Shown here piece by piece: positions 45,568 to 55,869 of a stretch of DNA of 64,000 nucleotides. The translations under genes were made by a program, and so were the position numbers. Position 1 is the stretch's first letter. Every line of letters starts with the position of its first letter. The stretch is from Hysterium pulicare CBS 123377 (lineage: Eukaryota; Ascomycota; Dothideomycetes; Hysteriales; Hysteriaceae), in the NCBI GenBank assembly GCA_000467715.1, contig AJFK01000612.1:62001-126000 (forward strand), given 5' to 3'. Below the pieces are notes generated by a model, which saw nothing but the letters and a program-made list of their open reading frames with translations, made no database searches and was not told the origin of the DNA.

Positions 45568-47946
45568 ATGGTTGCCGACGAGGTATACGAGCTGTGCCTG
45601 CCCGTTCTGCAGGACCATTCTTTGGAGGACGATGACAAGACCGACAGATTGGAGGAACTCCTGCGCAAAGAAACGAGCCTCACGGGGAAATCTTTAGAAA
45701 ATGCAGTACTCGATTGTCTTTGGCGCTTCCGCGATGCTGGTATTCCCTCAACCTCACCTCCTCCGAGTCGTCATACCGTCATCCGCCGCGGGTCGCCAGC
45801 TCCCTGGCAAGTCGGTCGAGCTCCCACACCTGTAAACTCCTCCCCAAGAACTATACATCCGCCACCCGGATTCGGAATTGCTCCTCCAGGGTTTTCGAGA
45901 GCAAAGTCGTCGAACGCCTCCCCTTTCACTTCCCCGCGACCATCCCCGCGGTTGGCTTTCTCAAGTCCATATATTCCACATAGCCCGAGTTTGAGCGCAT
46001 ACCAGCCCAGCGAAACAACAAGCCCGACCCCTGACATTTATGGTGATCTCGGTAGTGATGCCATCGATTGGCTAATCAATGATGACTCTGGAAGCACCGA
46101 ATCTTCGTCCTTCAACGATGGAGTACTTAATGGCGCAGCCGCAGAATGGATCCAACCACAAATTATGGACATGAGCCCCTATGATATGCTTCGGTCAATT
46201 CTTCGGGACGATCGCCCAGACGAAGAGATTGAAAAGGCTCTTGATTCTAATGGATATGACCTTAGTGCCACTATTATAGCTTTGATGGGCTCGCAGACCT
46301 TTGATGCTCAACAAGCTCAAACCACTCTAGGTGACTCAGACCGAACTTTTGTTGTGGGTAAATCGATGAGTCCAGCTTTTCGCCCAGCGACACCGGCCGG
46401 TCAAGCAAAAAGCAATATCGTTTGCAAATATTTCCTTTCTAGCGGACACTGTGCAAGAGCGGATTGCAGGTTTAGCCATGATACTAGTAGAACCCTTTGC
46501 AAGTAAGTTCAAAGCCGTTATCTCTTTCATCTTGAGGTTTTGCGGCTAACACAAAGCCAGGTATTTTATGACTGGGAATTGCCTAGCTGGTGACACATGT
46601 TTGTTCTCCCACGATCCATCCGCTCTTATGGCTCGAATGGCTCTTTCAGATGGATCAACGTCTCCTCCTCAGGCAATTTTACCGAATTTTCAGATGCAGG
46701 ACTACGAGTCTTTCCCCACTTTACAACCCACTAGCTCAACTCAATGGACACCACAGCTTTCAGCTGCAGAGCCGACCGCTTTAGAACAGCTATATGGCAT
46801 GGGAGGATCTATTCCTACCCCGCCACCAGGTTTGAGCCCCTTTCCCACATTTACCCCAAGCAACTCGAGCCGCCCCCATTCCAGGCCGAGCAGCCGCCAT
46901 CATTCTCGCACCACAACGCCTTCTCTGCCTGCCGTCGATGATAATGAAGCATTTCCCACCTTGGGCTCGGCTGCTGCAGCCAAAGCAAGTAAACGACATC
47001 ATGGAAAGAGAGGTGGCCATAGCCATGGGCATAAAGAGAATAATGGTCCAAACAACTTGGCTGAAATAATTCGTATGTCACCATCTCCGAACCCTAGCCA
47101 GTTACGGAAAGGCTTGAGACCCACAAAGAGTTTCAATGGCTCCCGAGAGAACAGTGCAGCTGCGCAGGCAATACCGGCACCTGAGCACATTCCTTGGTTA
47201 GAAACTGGCGAAAACGCGAACAAGGCATATTTACAGGCTAGAGCAGAGGCTTTCAAGCATGGCAGTCTAAGGAACAAATTTTTGCAAAGGTAAGTTGGCC
47301 AAATCAGGACAGCAATAAGCTTCCACTAATTATTTCAGTGCTGCGCAAGCTTGGAATCGAAGCGATTCCAGGGCTGCTAAAGCTCTCAGTCTTCGCGGCC
47401 AGAGCGAGAACAATCTCATGCGCGAAGCACATCGTGATGCCGCACGCCACCTATACGAAGAGCGGAATAAGGACAGCGATGCAAGTTCGCGTGAGCTTTA
47501 TGTAGATCTTCATGGTTAGTCATCGCACACGCGGCATTTCATGCACTGATCGGCGTCGTGGTTACTGACATACAACAGGTCTTCACCCTGATGAAGCAGT
47601 CACATACCTAGAGGGAATCCTCCTAAAACATCAGGATTCATCTCGTCCTGTTTATGCGATCACTGGCACTGGCCATCACTCAAAGAACGGCAAGGACAAA
47701 GTCGGCAAAGCTATTCGGGGCTTCCTCAACGAATGGCGTTATGCGTTCCGTGAATTCTCCGTCCCTGGCGACCGAAACAACGTCGGCGGTATACTGGGCA
47801 TAGATCCCAGCAGCTATGATAGAAACAAGGAGAGTGAGCCTGAGTCAGTAAGCGATGCGGACCTGAAAAAGGACACGAAAATACGGATCATCAAGAAGGA
47901 TGATATGGCGGACGTTCCCAAAGGACCCAAGCGAGCTGGTTTATGA
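45568..47946 (+). CDS. CUE-like, double CCCH zinc finger and SMR-domain protein
   Basis: Exons 45568-46502, 46561-47289, 47339-47514 and 47579-47946 give 735 aa. Domain order: N-terminal helical part (residues 1-60); a Pro/Ser-rich linker; a CUE/UBA-like helix set (SPYDMLRSILRDDRPDEEIE, residues about 210-250); two CCCH zinc fingers (CKYFLSSGHCARADCRFSH and CKYFMTGNCLAGDTCLFSH); a disordered stretch; a DUF1771-like helix (AAQAWNRSDSRAAKALSLRG); and an SMR domain with VDLHGLHPDEAV and ITGTGHHSKNG. The last two carry the catalytic-type motifs LDLHG and TGxGxHS. SMR proteins with CUE domains (yeast Cue2, human N4BP2) cut mRNA at collided ribosomes. A similar role is inference; a fungal paralog with RNA-binding fingers is also possible. 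The second zinc finger lies across an exon border. Confidence 0.9.
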
Positions 47947-48522
47947 CCCTGGCGTTAGCTAGAATCAAATAAGAATCAAAATTTACTGAAAACGTGCATC
48001 ACAACGTATGCCATAAGTAATCTCCCCTTGAACATGTGCGGTCCAATCTATATCAACGTTATTTTCGCATACCGAGTCTATGTATAATACCGGGAAGTAG
48101 AGAAGGTTTGGGTACAAGACTCTCAAAGCATTCCCCCTTTGCCAATTTGACACCGTTTTATAAAACTCCCTTTCAAGACAATACATACTTACTACGTTAC
48201 TTGCCGACTCACCTTCCAAAGACCAATTGTTTGGGATGCCCTTCACGGCGTCCGCATTATCCATGTTGATCGTAAGTAATCAGGGATAGAGGATGGGCTT
48301 AGATACCTACCTAGTCTTCAGAGGGTCACAAGATATTCGGCTCGGATTAAGAGGTTATCCGGTTCTTATTTCGACTACGTCTCCCCACGGCCCTCTCACC
48401 CTCTTTCGTTTGACTAGAATCCTTACTCGTTGTGACTCTACACTTGCTCAACAGCCCTTACCTACTAATTAGCAAAGCGGTGACGCCAAGTTACGTCGAC
48501 AACAGCTCCCATCTAGCCCACC
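47947..48522. other. Intergenic, no supported gene
   Basis: 3' end of the SMR gene and promoter of the coiled-coil orphan. Nothing else recognised. Confidence 0.5.
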
Positions 48523-49816
48523 ATGGTACCACGCCCAACAAGCCCGTCATCGCTTATGTGGGCCCATCAGCTCAAACGCGAACACGAGCATCTCCTCAAC
48601 CGCATGAAAGGCCTTGAAAAATCCCACGAAGCTTACGAAGAGAAAATCAAAACCGCTGAAACAATCACCGAGGGCCTGAAAAACAAAGCTAGTGAGATCA
48701 AAGAATTGGCCTCTCGCATAACTGCCATTGAGGAAGATGACAAGGATGTCAAAGGATGGATTGACAAGCTTGATGAAGAGAGGCAGGTGAGAATGAGAGA
48801 GGATGGTGAGAGGGTGAAGCGCTTGCAGCAGAAGGTTACAGCGCTGGAAAAACAATGCCAGAAGGCTCAAGTAGAGGCGCAACAAATCTCTTCAAGTCAC
48901 AGTACAGCCACCAAGAGGATCGAGGAACTTGAGCAGGAGATGCAGAGGCATGGAAAGTCTGCAGAGAAATTGAGTAAAAAGAATGACCCCGCTGATGTGA
49001 AGGTACTCATGCGAAGGCTCGATGCGATGGAGTCGCACCGGACCGAGGATACGAGAAGGCACAGGGAATTACTGGACAAGATCGCGGAGTTGGAAGGGGC
49101 CAACAAGGAACTAACTGCAAAGACACAGAGCTTCAGGCTGGAGATAGCGAGATTAAACAGCGGGATGAGGAGCCGTGAGACGGCGGTGGCGGATCCGTCT
49201 TCAGAAGCAACCACTGAAGGATCCTATCCCGATATCCAATCATCACATATCCTTGTCCCCCAAAGTCCGTTAGTGTCTAGTGTTGATCAAGGGTATGTTT
49301 TAATCTCACCTATTTTACGGAGCCACTTGCATGTGTATTGACCAAACTTACAGCACGCTAGGCAAGGACTATTCCCTTGACGACTCGCCTACTTTGAATG
49401 CGCAGATAAGGAAAAGTACAAGGACGGTGCCACAAGAGACTCAGCAAGCTCAGCACGTTGTCCAGCCCAGCTGGCCCCAGTCTTTGACATCATACTCACA
49501 AACAGCGGAACAGCTAGCAAGTACGCAGAAACGGTCCGGAACAGCGAACTCGAGGAAGAAGAGGAATGCAGCGCCTAGTCAGAACCCCAGACAGACCCGC
49601 AGTCAGGCAAGACTGGCCATGAAAAAGGCAGAAGAGTCACAAGCTGCTGCACCTCAAAACCGGGCGAAACAGTCGAAAGTCTCGAAGCTTAAGCATAGAG
49701 TTCTGGAACCCAAGGGTCCGCCGGTTCTCAATCAACAGAGGAAGAAACGAAGGCGAATATCGCAAGAGCTCGACATGGAAAGCTTCGTGTCGTTGGCAAA
49801 GCGTAACGGGATTTGA
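48523..49816 (+). CDS. Coiled-coil protein of unknown function
   Basis: Exons 48523-49292 and 49354-49816 give 410 aa. I do not recognise the family. Residues 10-215 are an almost unbroken coiled coil (LKREHEHLLNRMKGLEKSHE; ERVKRLQQKVTALEKQCQKA). The second half is disordered, rich in Gln, Ser and basic residues, with nuclear-signal-like runs (NSRKKRN and RKKRRRIS). The ending DMESFVSLAKRNGI looks like a short conserved motif. A nuclear, perhaps kinetochore- or meiosis-linked, protein is one guess; nothing in the sequence proves it. Its stop is only 63 bp from the stop of the FAH gene on the other strand. Confidence 0.78.
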
Positions 49817-49879
49817 AAACCATTTTGCTCTTTAGCTTATCATTTATAAGAAACACGTCTTCATACAAACCAACCATAT

Positions 49880-50782
49880 TTACGTTTCTTTGAACTCATA
49901 TGGGCCATCACGATCTTCAACGGAGACCTCCATATTTGCTTCTTCAATATCCTTTCCGTCTACTTTCAAGCCCGCTTTCATCACGTCCCCTGTCGTGACT
50001 GGCCCAACACCCTTCGGAGTTCCTGTCAGTACGATATCCCCTTTCTCAAGTGTCATAACTTTGCTGATATCGCTCAGTTGCCGTGGGATTTGAAACAGCA
50101 TCAACTCAGTATTATCAGCTTGTTTGATTTGGTCGTTTACACTCAACCAGAGGTGCGCGTTGTGCGGGTCCGGAATTTGAGATTTCGCGATTAGGTTGCT
50201 GACAGGGAGGAAAGTGTCGAAGCCTTTGGCGATGGACCACGGCAGGCCTTTCTTTTTCGCTTCATCTTGCACATTGCGGGCTGTCATATCGATTGCCAGG
50301 ACATAGCCTATGTGAATTTAGATGTTTGTTAGATTCGGACATGTCCCGCGGGAATGCAATGGTTTCCCGTAAAGAGCAGCCAGAGTGAAGTTTGACGAAC
50401 CTTCAATTGCATCCAGTGCTCCCTTGGTGTCTTCCGGATCTAAATCTCGCACGGTCTTGCCCATGATAAGTCCCAATTCCACTTCAAAGTGCATTGTCAC
50501 GCCCCGCGGTCTCAGCACAGGACCAGCTCCAGGTAGCAGGATCGAGCTCGGAGGCTTGAGGAAGAAGAACGGTTGCTTCGGTCGCTGATTATTCAATTCC
50601 TTCACATGGTCTCTATCGACAAAAAGTAAGACTCAGAGGCCAATTGGGAGCTAGAAATCGCATACGCATAGTTACGGCCTATACACATAACCTGAGTACT
50701 GATTAGGAACTGCCTTCGCCGTATTTCCAGTGACTCTACGCACCTTTCGGCAATTCGCCTTGATAGATTGTACCGTGGCCAT
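49880..50782 (-). CDS. FAH-family hydrolase (acylpyruvase/oxaloacetate decarboxylase type)
   Basis: Exons 50782-50744, 50691-50666 (26 nt), 50612-50401 and 50307-49880 give 234 aa. Members like human FAHD1 cleave acylpyruvates or decarboxylate oxaloacetate in mitochondria. Visible blocks: VMCIGRNYA|DHVKEL (built from the 26-nt exon), FFFLKPPSSIL, the metal-site HFEVELGLIMG with two Glu, Asp in YVLAIDMTARNVQ, and KGFDTFLPVSNL with substrate-site Lys. The ending GDIVLTGTPKGVGPV and VSVEDRDG is also standard. Length fits the family (about 220-230 aa). No strong import signal is seen; cytosolic or mitochondrial placement is open. It is divergent from the 88-aa orphan, about 220 bp apart. Confidence 0.9.
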
Positions 50783-51005
50783 CTTGTCGGATTTATGTTA
50801 GAAAGAGTTCTCACATGTTGAGATGAATGCGGAGTCACTGAAGGTATGCCGCACACAAGCGTAAAGTGGAGCTTGCGGAGGAGAGTGCCGCATTGGGGAA
50901 GGTACGTTTCCATGAGTTTTCGACTTTCATCCCACCTTACTTAACATCCAAATACCTCCTCCTACTACACCTTGCTAACTACCTAGGTATTTAAAGAACA
51001 ATAAA

Positions 51006-51328
51006 ATGCAAGTCGCCGAAATACTCTCAGATCTAACCTCCCTTCGCGTTTGCGTGAGTCCTCCGTGGATCCCTTCCGTGTCAACATATCACTAATATAT
51101 CTTCTCCAGGACCCCTCCGCAGCCCTCGCACTCGTATCCGCTCGTCCCTCTTCAAACCCAAAGGATACATGCACAAACGCCGCAGAACCACAAAACGATC
51201 CAGATCTAAGACGAGCTAAAGATCTCGTTGAACTTCATTACTCTGTCAAGGTTGCGCATGCGGGGCACGAATTTGATCGGGGTCTGTTGGATGCCAGAGC
51301 GGCTGTGAGAAGGGCTGTCAGGGGATGA
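51006..51328 (+). CDS. Small orphan protein (88 aa)
   Basis: Exons 51006-51053 and 51110-51328 join as SLRVC|DPSAAL. The intron has good ends (gtgagt, ctccag) and a branch-like actaat. The product is mostly helical: MQVAEILSDLTSLRV, then RAKDLVELHYSVKVAHA and LLDARAAVRRAVRG. I do not recognise the family. The reading frame, intron and helix pattern (evenly spaced Leu/Val) argue that it is real. A small subunit of a larger coiled-coil complex is possible. Confidence 0.6.
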
Positions 51329-52063
51329 GGTGATTCATCTTTGCAATGGAGTGGAATGGATCCTTAAACCATAGGTTGCTGGATTTGTGGCCAAAAAAAA
51401 ACTTGGATTTACCACAAGAACTTTCTCGGCCTTCTTGTGATTACTTCCTATAACATCATAAATCGGTCAAGAATTACGGAAACTCGCCATCAGTCACAAC
51501 GGAAAAGAGCTGCTGCATCACCTCTATAAACGCGATTGTGGTCTATGGTCATTGAATTAGAATTGAAGTACATGACCCGTGTTTACAGGAGATGGATTAA
51601 GAGTGCAGGCTTAATCCTTAAGAAAGCTTAGGTGCGTGATTAATGAAGAGCAAGGGAGTTGTGTAAATAGGGAAGAGAGTATTCTGTCCAAATGTCCACC
51701 AGCGATCAACATTGAGAGCAACAAACAGAAAAACGAGAAACCGAAACGCCAAGACCAAACCCAACAAAAACAAGCAACAAGGTATTCAAACCTCAATGCC
51801 GTGAGAAACAGAATCAAGCTTCGGACGGAAACGTTGGTACCAAGGAGCGTTCAGACAAACAGAATCGATCGATCGACGAACAACGTACGAGAGCCCGAAC
51901 TGCTCCAGGCCGAGGAGGCAGTACTGTCGACGGAGCCTATTTCCAAGTCCCCAGTTTAGGCTTTGCCTACTTCGATCTCAAGTTCCTGAAGGTTATAAGA
52001 TGTACGATCGCAGCCGACGCGGAGCACCTAAAGCAAAAAGAACTGGCGATTTGGACGATTTGG
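51329..52063. other. Intergenic, no supported gene
   Basis: An open frame at 51636-51959 starts with GTG only, has no inner Met, and is Gln/Asn/Arg-rich without a domain. It is not called. Both flanking genes end here tail to tail. Confidence 0.45.
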
Positions 52064-53127
52064 TTAAGCTTTGTCGGCTTTGCCGGCTTTGGTTTTTAAT
52101 GCCTGGATGACAGTTGCGGCAAGCTCGTGACCCAGAAGCGCTAGGAGCACGACTTCTGGGGTCATGGTTCTGAATATGTCTCTCTTGCGCGGCTTAGGCT
52201 TCTCTGGTGATGGTGCTCGCGGCAATGCTTCCGTTGCAGGCTCTGCAGGTGGAAGAGGCTCAATGACTGTACGAACTGATTCGATCAGCACATGACGCAA
52301 TATTAATCTTCCGCAATGTTGCCATACCTTTTTCTTGCGGATGAACAAGGATATCGGTCATCGTCTTCTTGACCGGCTCCGGCCCTGACTCTGCATGGGG
52401 CTCCTCTTTGACCGGTTCTAGGACCTCAACAATACGCTCTAAAGCTGACTCAGGTTCGGACTTGGGCATTGATTGAGGGTATAGCTGAGGTTCTTCTTTG
52501 ATTGGCTCGGCGAATTCCTCTGCAATGGGTCTAGGCTTGGGTTGCGGTTCCTCATGGGTTGGTTCTAGATCCGGGTTAGGAGTTAGTATTTTTTTGACAG
52601 GCTCAACCACCTCAACAACCGTGACTGGCACTTCCTTGATGGGTGTTGGTTCTGGCTCAGGCTCTGGTTTACTTTCTGGAGCTGGTTCTTCTTTGGCCGT
52701 TTCAACGACTTCGACAACACGCGCAGGCGCTGCCTCCGGTCCCGGCTGAGGCTCAACAGGAGCGGGTTCCACCATTGCCTCGACAGGAGCAGGGACTTCC
52801 TCTGACTCGGCGACAATGGCCTCTTTTGGCTGGCCTTCTTCTGTTGTGACCACCATTTTGTGTTCCTCTTTTGGCTCAATTGCGGGTTCTTCCTCGACCT
52901 CCTGGACGACTTTGACTACGATTTTGTGGACATTAGAGCAAGAAGTTTTGAAGAAAGGATTCGTACTGACCTGGTTCGGATACATCTTCTGCAACTGGTG
53001 TAGGGGGTGGCACAGCAGGAGTCTCGTCGATGATCACCTCTTTGACTTCTTCTGTAACCGGTTCGGCCTCGCTGGCTGGTTCTACAACAATTGGAGGAGT
53101 GGCAGACTCCGCAACTTTGTCCGCCAT
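52064..53127 (-). CDS. Pro/Glu/Val-rich repeat protein with hydrophobic C-terminal helix
   Basis: Exons 53127-52971, 52915-52328 and about 52266-52064 give 315 aa. I do not recognise the family. About five loose repeats of 30-50 residues each hold a short hydrophobic core, V-V-E-V-V-E or similar, followed by (K)EEP and a Pro/Glu run: VVKVVQEVEEEPAIEPKEEH, RVVEVVETAKEEPAPES, TVVEVVEPVKKILTPNP, EFAEPIKEEPQLYPQ and RIVEVLEPVKEEPHAE. The C-terminus changes character: FRTMTPEVVLLALLGHELAA is a hydrophobic, possibly membrane-touching helix, then a Lys-rich end. The acceptor of the last intron can be read nine bases apart (gaatcag or cgtacag), which would add or drop VRT. Probably extracellular-facing or cytosolic and disordered; function unknown. 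Confidence 0.75.
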
Positions 53128-53700
53128 GAAGATACGAAAGATAAATGCCAGTTAAGCTCAGCTAAGCACTCCGGAAACGAGAGGTATGGTTACTCGCGGT
53201 AAATGAATGATGGTGGGGAGAGTAAGTAGAACTGCGATGGGGGATGAATGGAGAAGTAAAAGCGAGAGGGGAGGGGATAGTGCTTTTGAGTTGCCATCCT
53301 ACCTTCTTCTTCATTCAGGCGTTGTTTTAGAGAAAGATAAGATGGCCTTGAGAAATCGTGGAAGCCGTGATCTGGCTGTCATGATAAAGCATGCCTCACT
53401 TGCTCTGCGAGGAAGGAGCTGCTGTGTAGCAATGAATTTGGGCAGAAGGCAAAAGCGAAGTTTGTTCGTCTGTAATCTGATAGATCTCCATTCTAGTTTG
53501 ATACAGCATTTCCATTCCCTCATCTGAACCTTGGAACTGTACGGCGTGAACTTCCTGCCGTTGCATAATTGGCCAATCGGAAAATCCCCGGCCGAGTCAA
53601 GCCAAGCTTCAAGCTCCGCCAGCTCGACTTACAAACAACGACACTCCCCAAACAATCACCTCACCTGGTATTCACATCGCGCGTGGGCCTCACTTTCAAC
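53128..53700. other. Divergent promoter of the repeat protein and the PWI/SR gene
   Basis: About 570 bp between start codons. An in-frame extension upstream of the SR start reaches back only to a non-ATG codon and is left out. Confidence 0.5.
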
Positions 53701-55203
53701 ATGGCCATGAGCGTGGACCAGAAGCTGCTGAAGGCTACCAAGTTCCCGCCCGAATTCAGCCAGCGAGTGGACTTCGAAAAGGTCAACATTGATCTGATGA
53801 AAAGGTGAGAGCTCCTCCCGCCCCCATGCTGTGTGGCTTCGCTACATGTATTTGAGCAGATGGATCGCGAAAAAGATTACCGAAATCCTTAAAGATGAAG
53901 ATGATGTCGTAGTGGAGACTTGCTACAACCTTCTGGAGTCATCTCGTTTCGTACGCCATACCTTCCACCTTCTTCCGACCGTTGCCCGCTAATTGCCCAC
54001 CGCAGCCTGATATCAAATCCATACAAATTCAACTTACAGGATTTCTCGGGAAAGACTGCGCCGCCTTCTGCAAGGAATTATGGAGTCTCTGCCTTAGTGC
54101 ACAACAAAGTCCACAGGGCGTGCCAAAGGAATTACTTGAGGCCAAAAAGCTTGAGATGCAACAAGAAAAGGTAGAAAGCTTCCGTTTTACGTAATAAGTG
54201 CTATGCCTGATAGAAAACTCTCGTACAGGCCGAAAAAGCTGCCGCAGAAGCCCGTCGACAACGTGAGCATGAACGCGAGAACGATGTCGACGCTATCCGA
54301 CAGCGCGAGCGTGGCGAACGAAGTGACCGTGGCCGTGGGAGAGGACGCGGATATCGTGGGGGGAGGGATAGTGACCGACGCCCGATCCGACGTGATTCGA
54401 GATCCCCGCCACGACGCATGAGAGGTTCAGATGATTATCGATCCTCGCAGAGACGCGATGTTGACAGTTACATTCCCGGCGGTGGTAGACACAGGGAAAA
54501 ACGTCGAAGGTCTCCATCACCGCGCGGAAGACGCTCTCCGTCTGCCAGCCGCTCCCGTTCTCCGCCACGGCGTCGCCGCCGAGCTAGAAGCCCATTAAGT
54601 TCGCGATCTCGTTCCCGAACTCCAGTCAGAGGTTACCGTGGTGGACATTCAGGCAGGAACAGATCCCGCTCCCGTGATAGGGAGAGAGGAGTTCGAAAGA
54701 GATCAAGATCTCCACGCGATCATCATCGCCCTAGGTCAATCACCCCCTCACTAAGATCTCGCTCACAGTCGCCCAGACGTCGAGAACCCCGCCGATACTC
54801 TACAATGTCGCGATCCCCATCAGAGTCACTAAGCGATAAACATAAGCGAACAAGAAGACGAGACAAGTCCCGCAAGGATACTTCCGCCTCTGCTGATGAA
54901 CTGAGTGAAGCACGAGCTGATGTTCGAAAGGGAACCCGTAGCAGCATTCGATCCCGCAAGCGTACTCGAAGTCGCAGTAGCAGCCGATCACACAGCCGAT
55001 CTGGTCCCGCAAAACGACGACTTCCTTCTGTTGAACGATATACTCCTAAATCTCGCCAACGACGAGACACGTTATCCGACGAAGAAGCACCCAAGTCCGG
55101 GCGCCCAAGGAACACTTCGTCCGTCGAAAGGAGCCCTCCAAGACAAGGAAGAAAAGATGACCTTCCAAGCAGAGACCGAGACCAAAGCAGCTCGGACGAG
55201 TAG
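53701..55203 (+). CDS. PWI-domain SR splicing factor (SRRM1-like)
   Basis: Exons 53701-53804, 53860-53950, 54006-54170 and 54229-55203 give 444 aa. The start MAMSVDQKLLKATKFPPEFS leads into a PWI domain (about residues 10-110): VNIDLMKRWIAKKITEIL, EDDVVVETCYNLLE and IQIQLTGFLGKDCAAFCKEL. The WI of the name is present (RWIAKK). A charged linker and an RGG-like run (DRGRGRGRGYRGGRDSD) follow. The last 280 residues are Arg/Ser-rich (SASRSRSPPRRRRRARSP). PWI-SR proteins such as SRRM1 bind nucleic acids and bridge splicing factors and 3'-end formation in the nucleus. The small first exons and large terminal exon are clear. Confidence 0.92.
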
Positions 55204-55869
55204 TTGCCAAGGACCAGTGGCTATGTCAGGCCATTGATAATGGGTGATGAAAATTTTGACTAGCCGGAATATTGCCTGCCCATGCGGATGCCATATGGCC
55301 TTTGCATAGAGTTTGGAGCCTATTATTCAACGTGTTGCTTCCTATGCCGTACTGTAGTCTTCACATTGGATTTACATGTGAGAAAAACACCTTAGAAGAT
55401 TGCCACTTAGCCTACCTTGCCTTAATTTGTGATTTCTATGATGTCTACTTGGAATTGTGGATTAGTCCAGTAACCCTGTCCTAACCAACTTCTTATCCCG
55501 TTTAAGTCTCTATGACAAAGGGCAGACTCCCAGCAGCAAGCGTCACAGACATCACAATTCCGGTCCATCATGTATCCTTCTTGGTGCCACAAACAGGCAG
55601 ATGTACTCATTTTAATTAACTAGCTTTAGGTGAGAAAAGGGTGACGGGAACGCTCAGATCCAACCCAGTAGCCCAAAATGCAAACTCGCTATTTGTACTT
55701 CGAAATCAATATCGCTGAATAAAGAAGTAGACGAACAAGTACAAAGACCGAAGGAGGATCGATGAAATATAGTACAAGAAGAAAATAATCATGGCATCAA
55801 TCTGCTTTCAAGGAGCACAGACTTGAGAGGACACAAGGCATGTAAGGTGTTAGAGGTCGATCCGACTTT
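55204..55869. other. Intergenic between tail-to-tail genes
   Basis: 3' regions of the SR gene (+) and the hydrolase-like membrane protein (-). Nothing else recognised. Confidence 0.55.

Noticed and set aside
51636-51959. 107-aa Gln/Asn/Arg-rich frame
   Set aside because: It begins with GTG, has no inner Met and no domain; it could only be an exon of an unseen gene.
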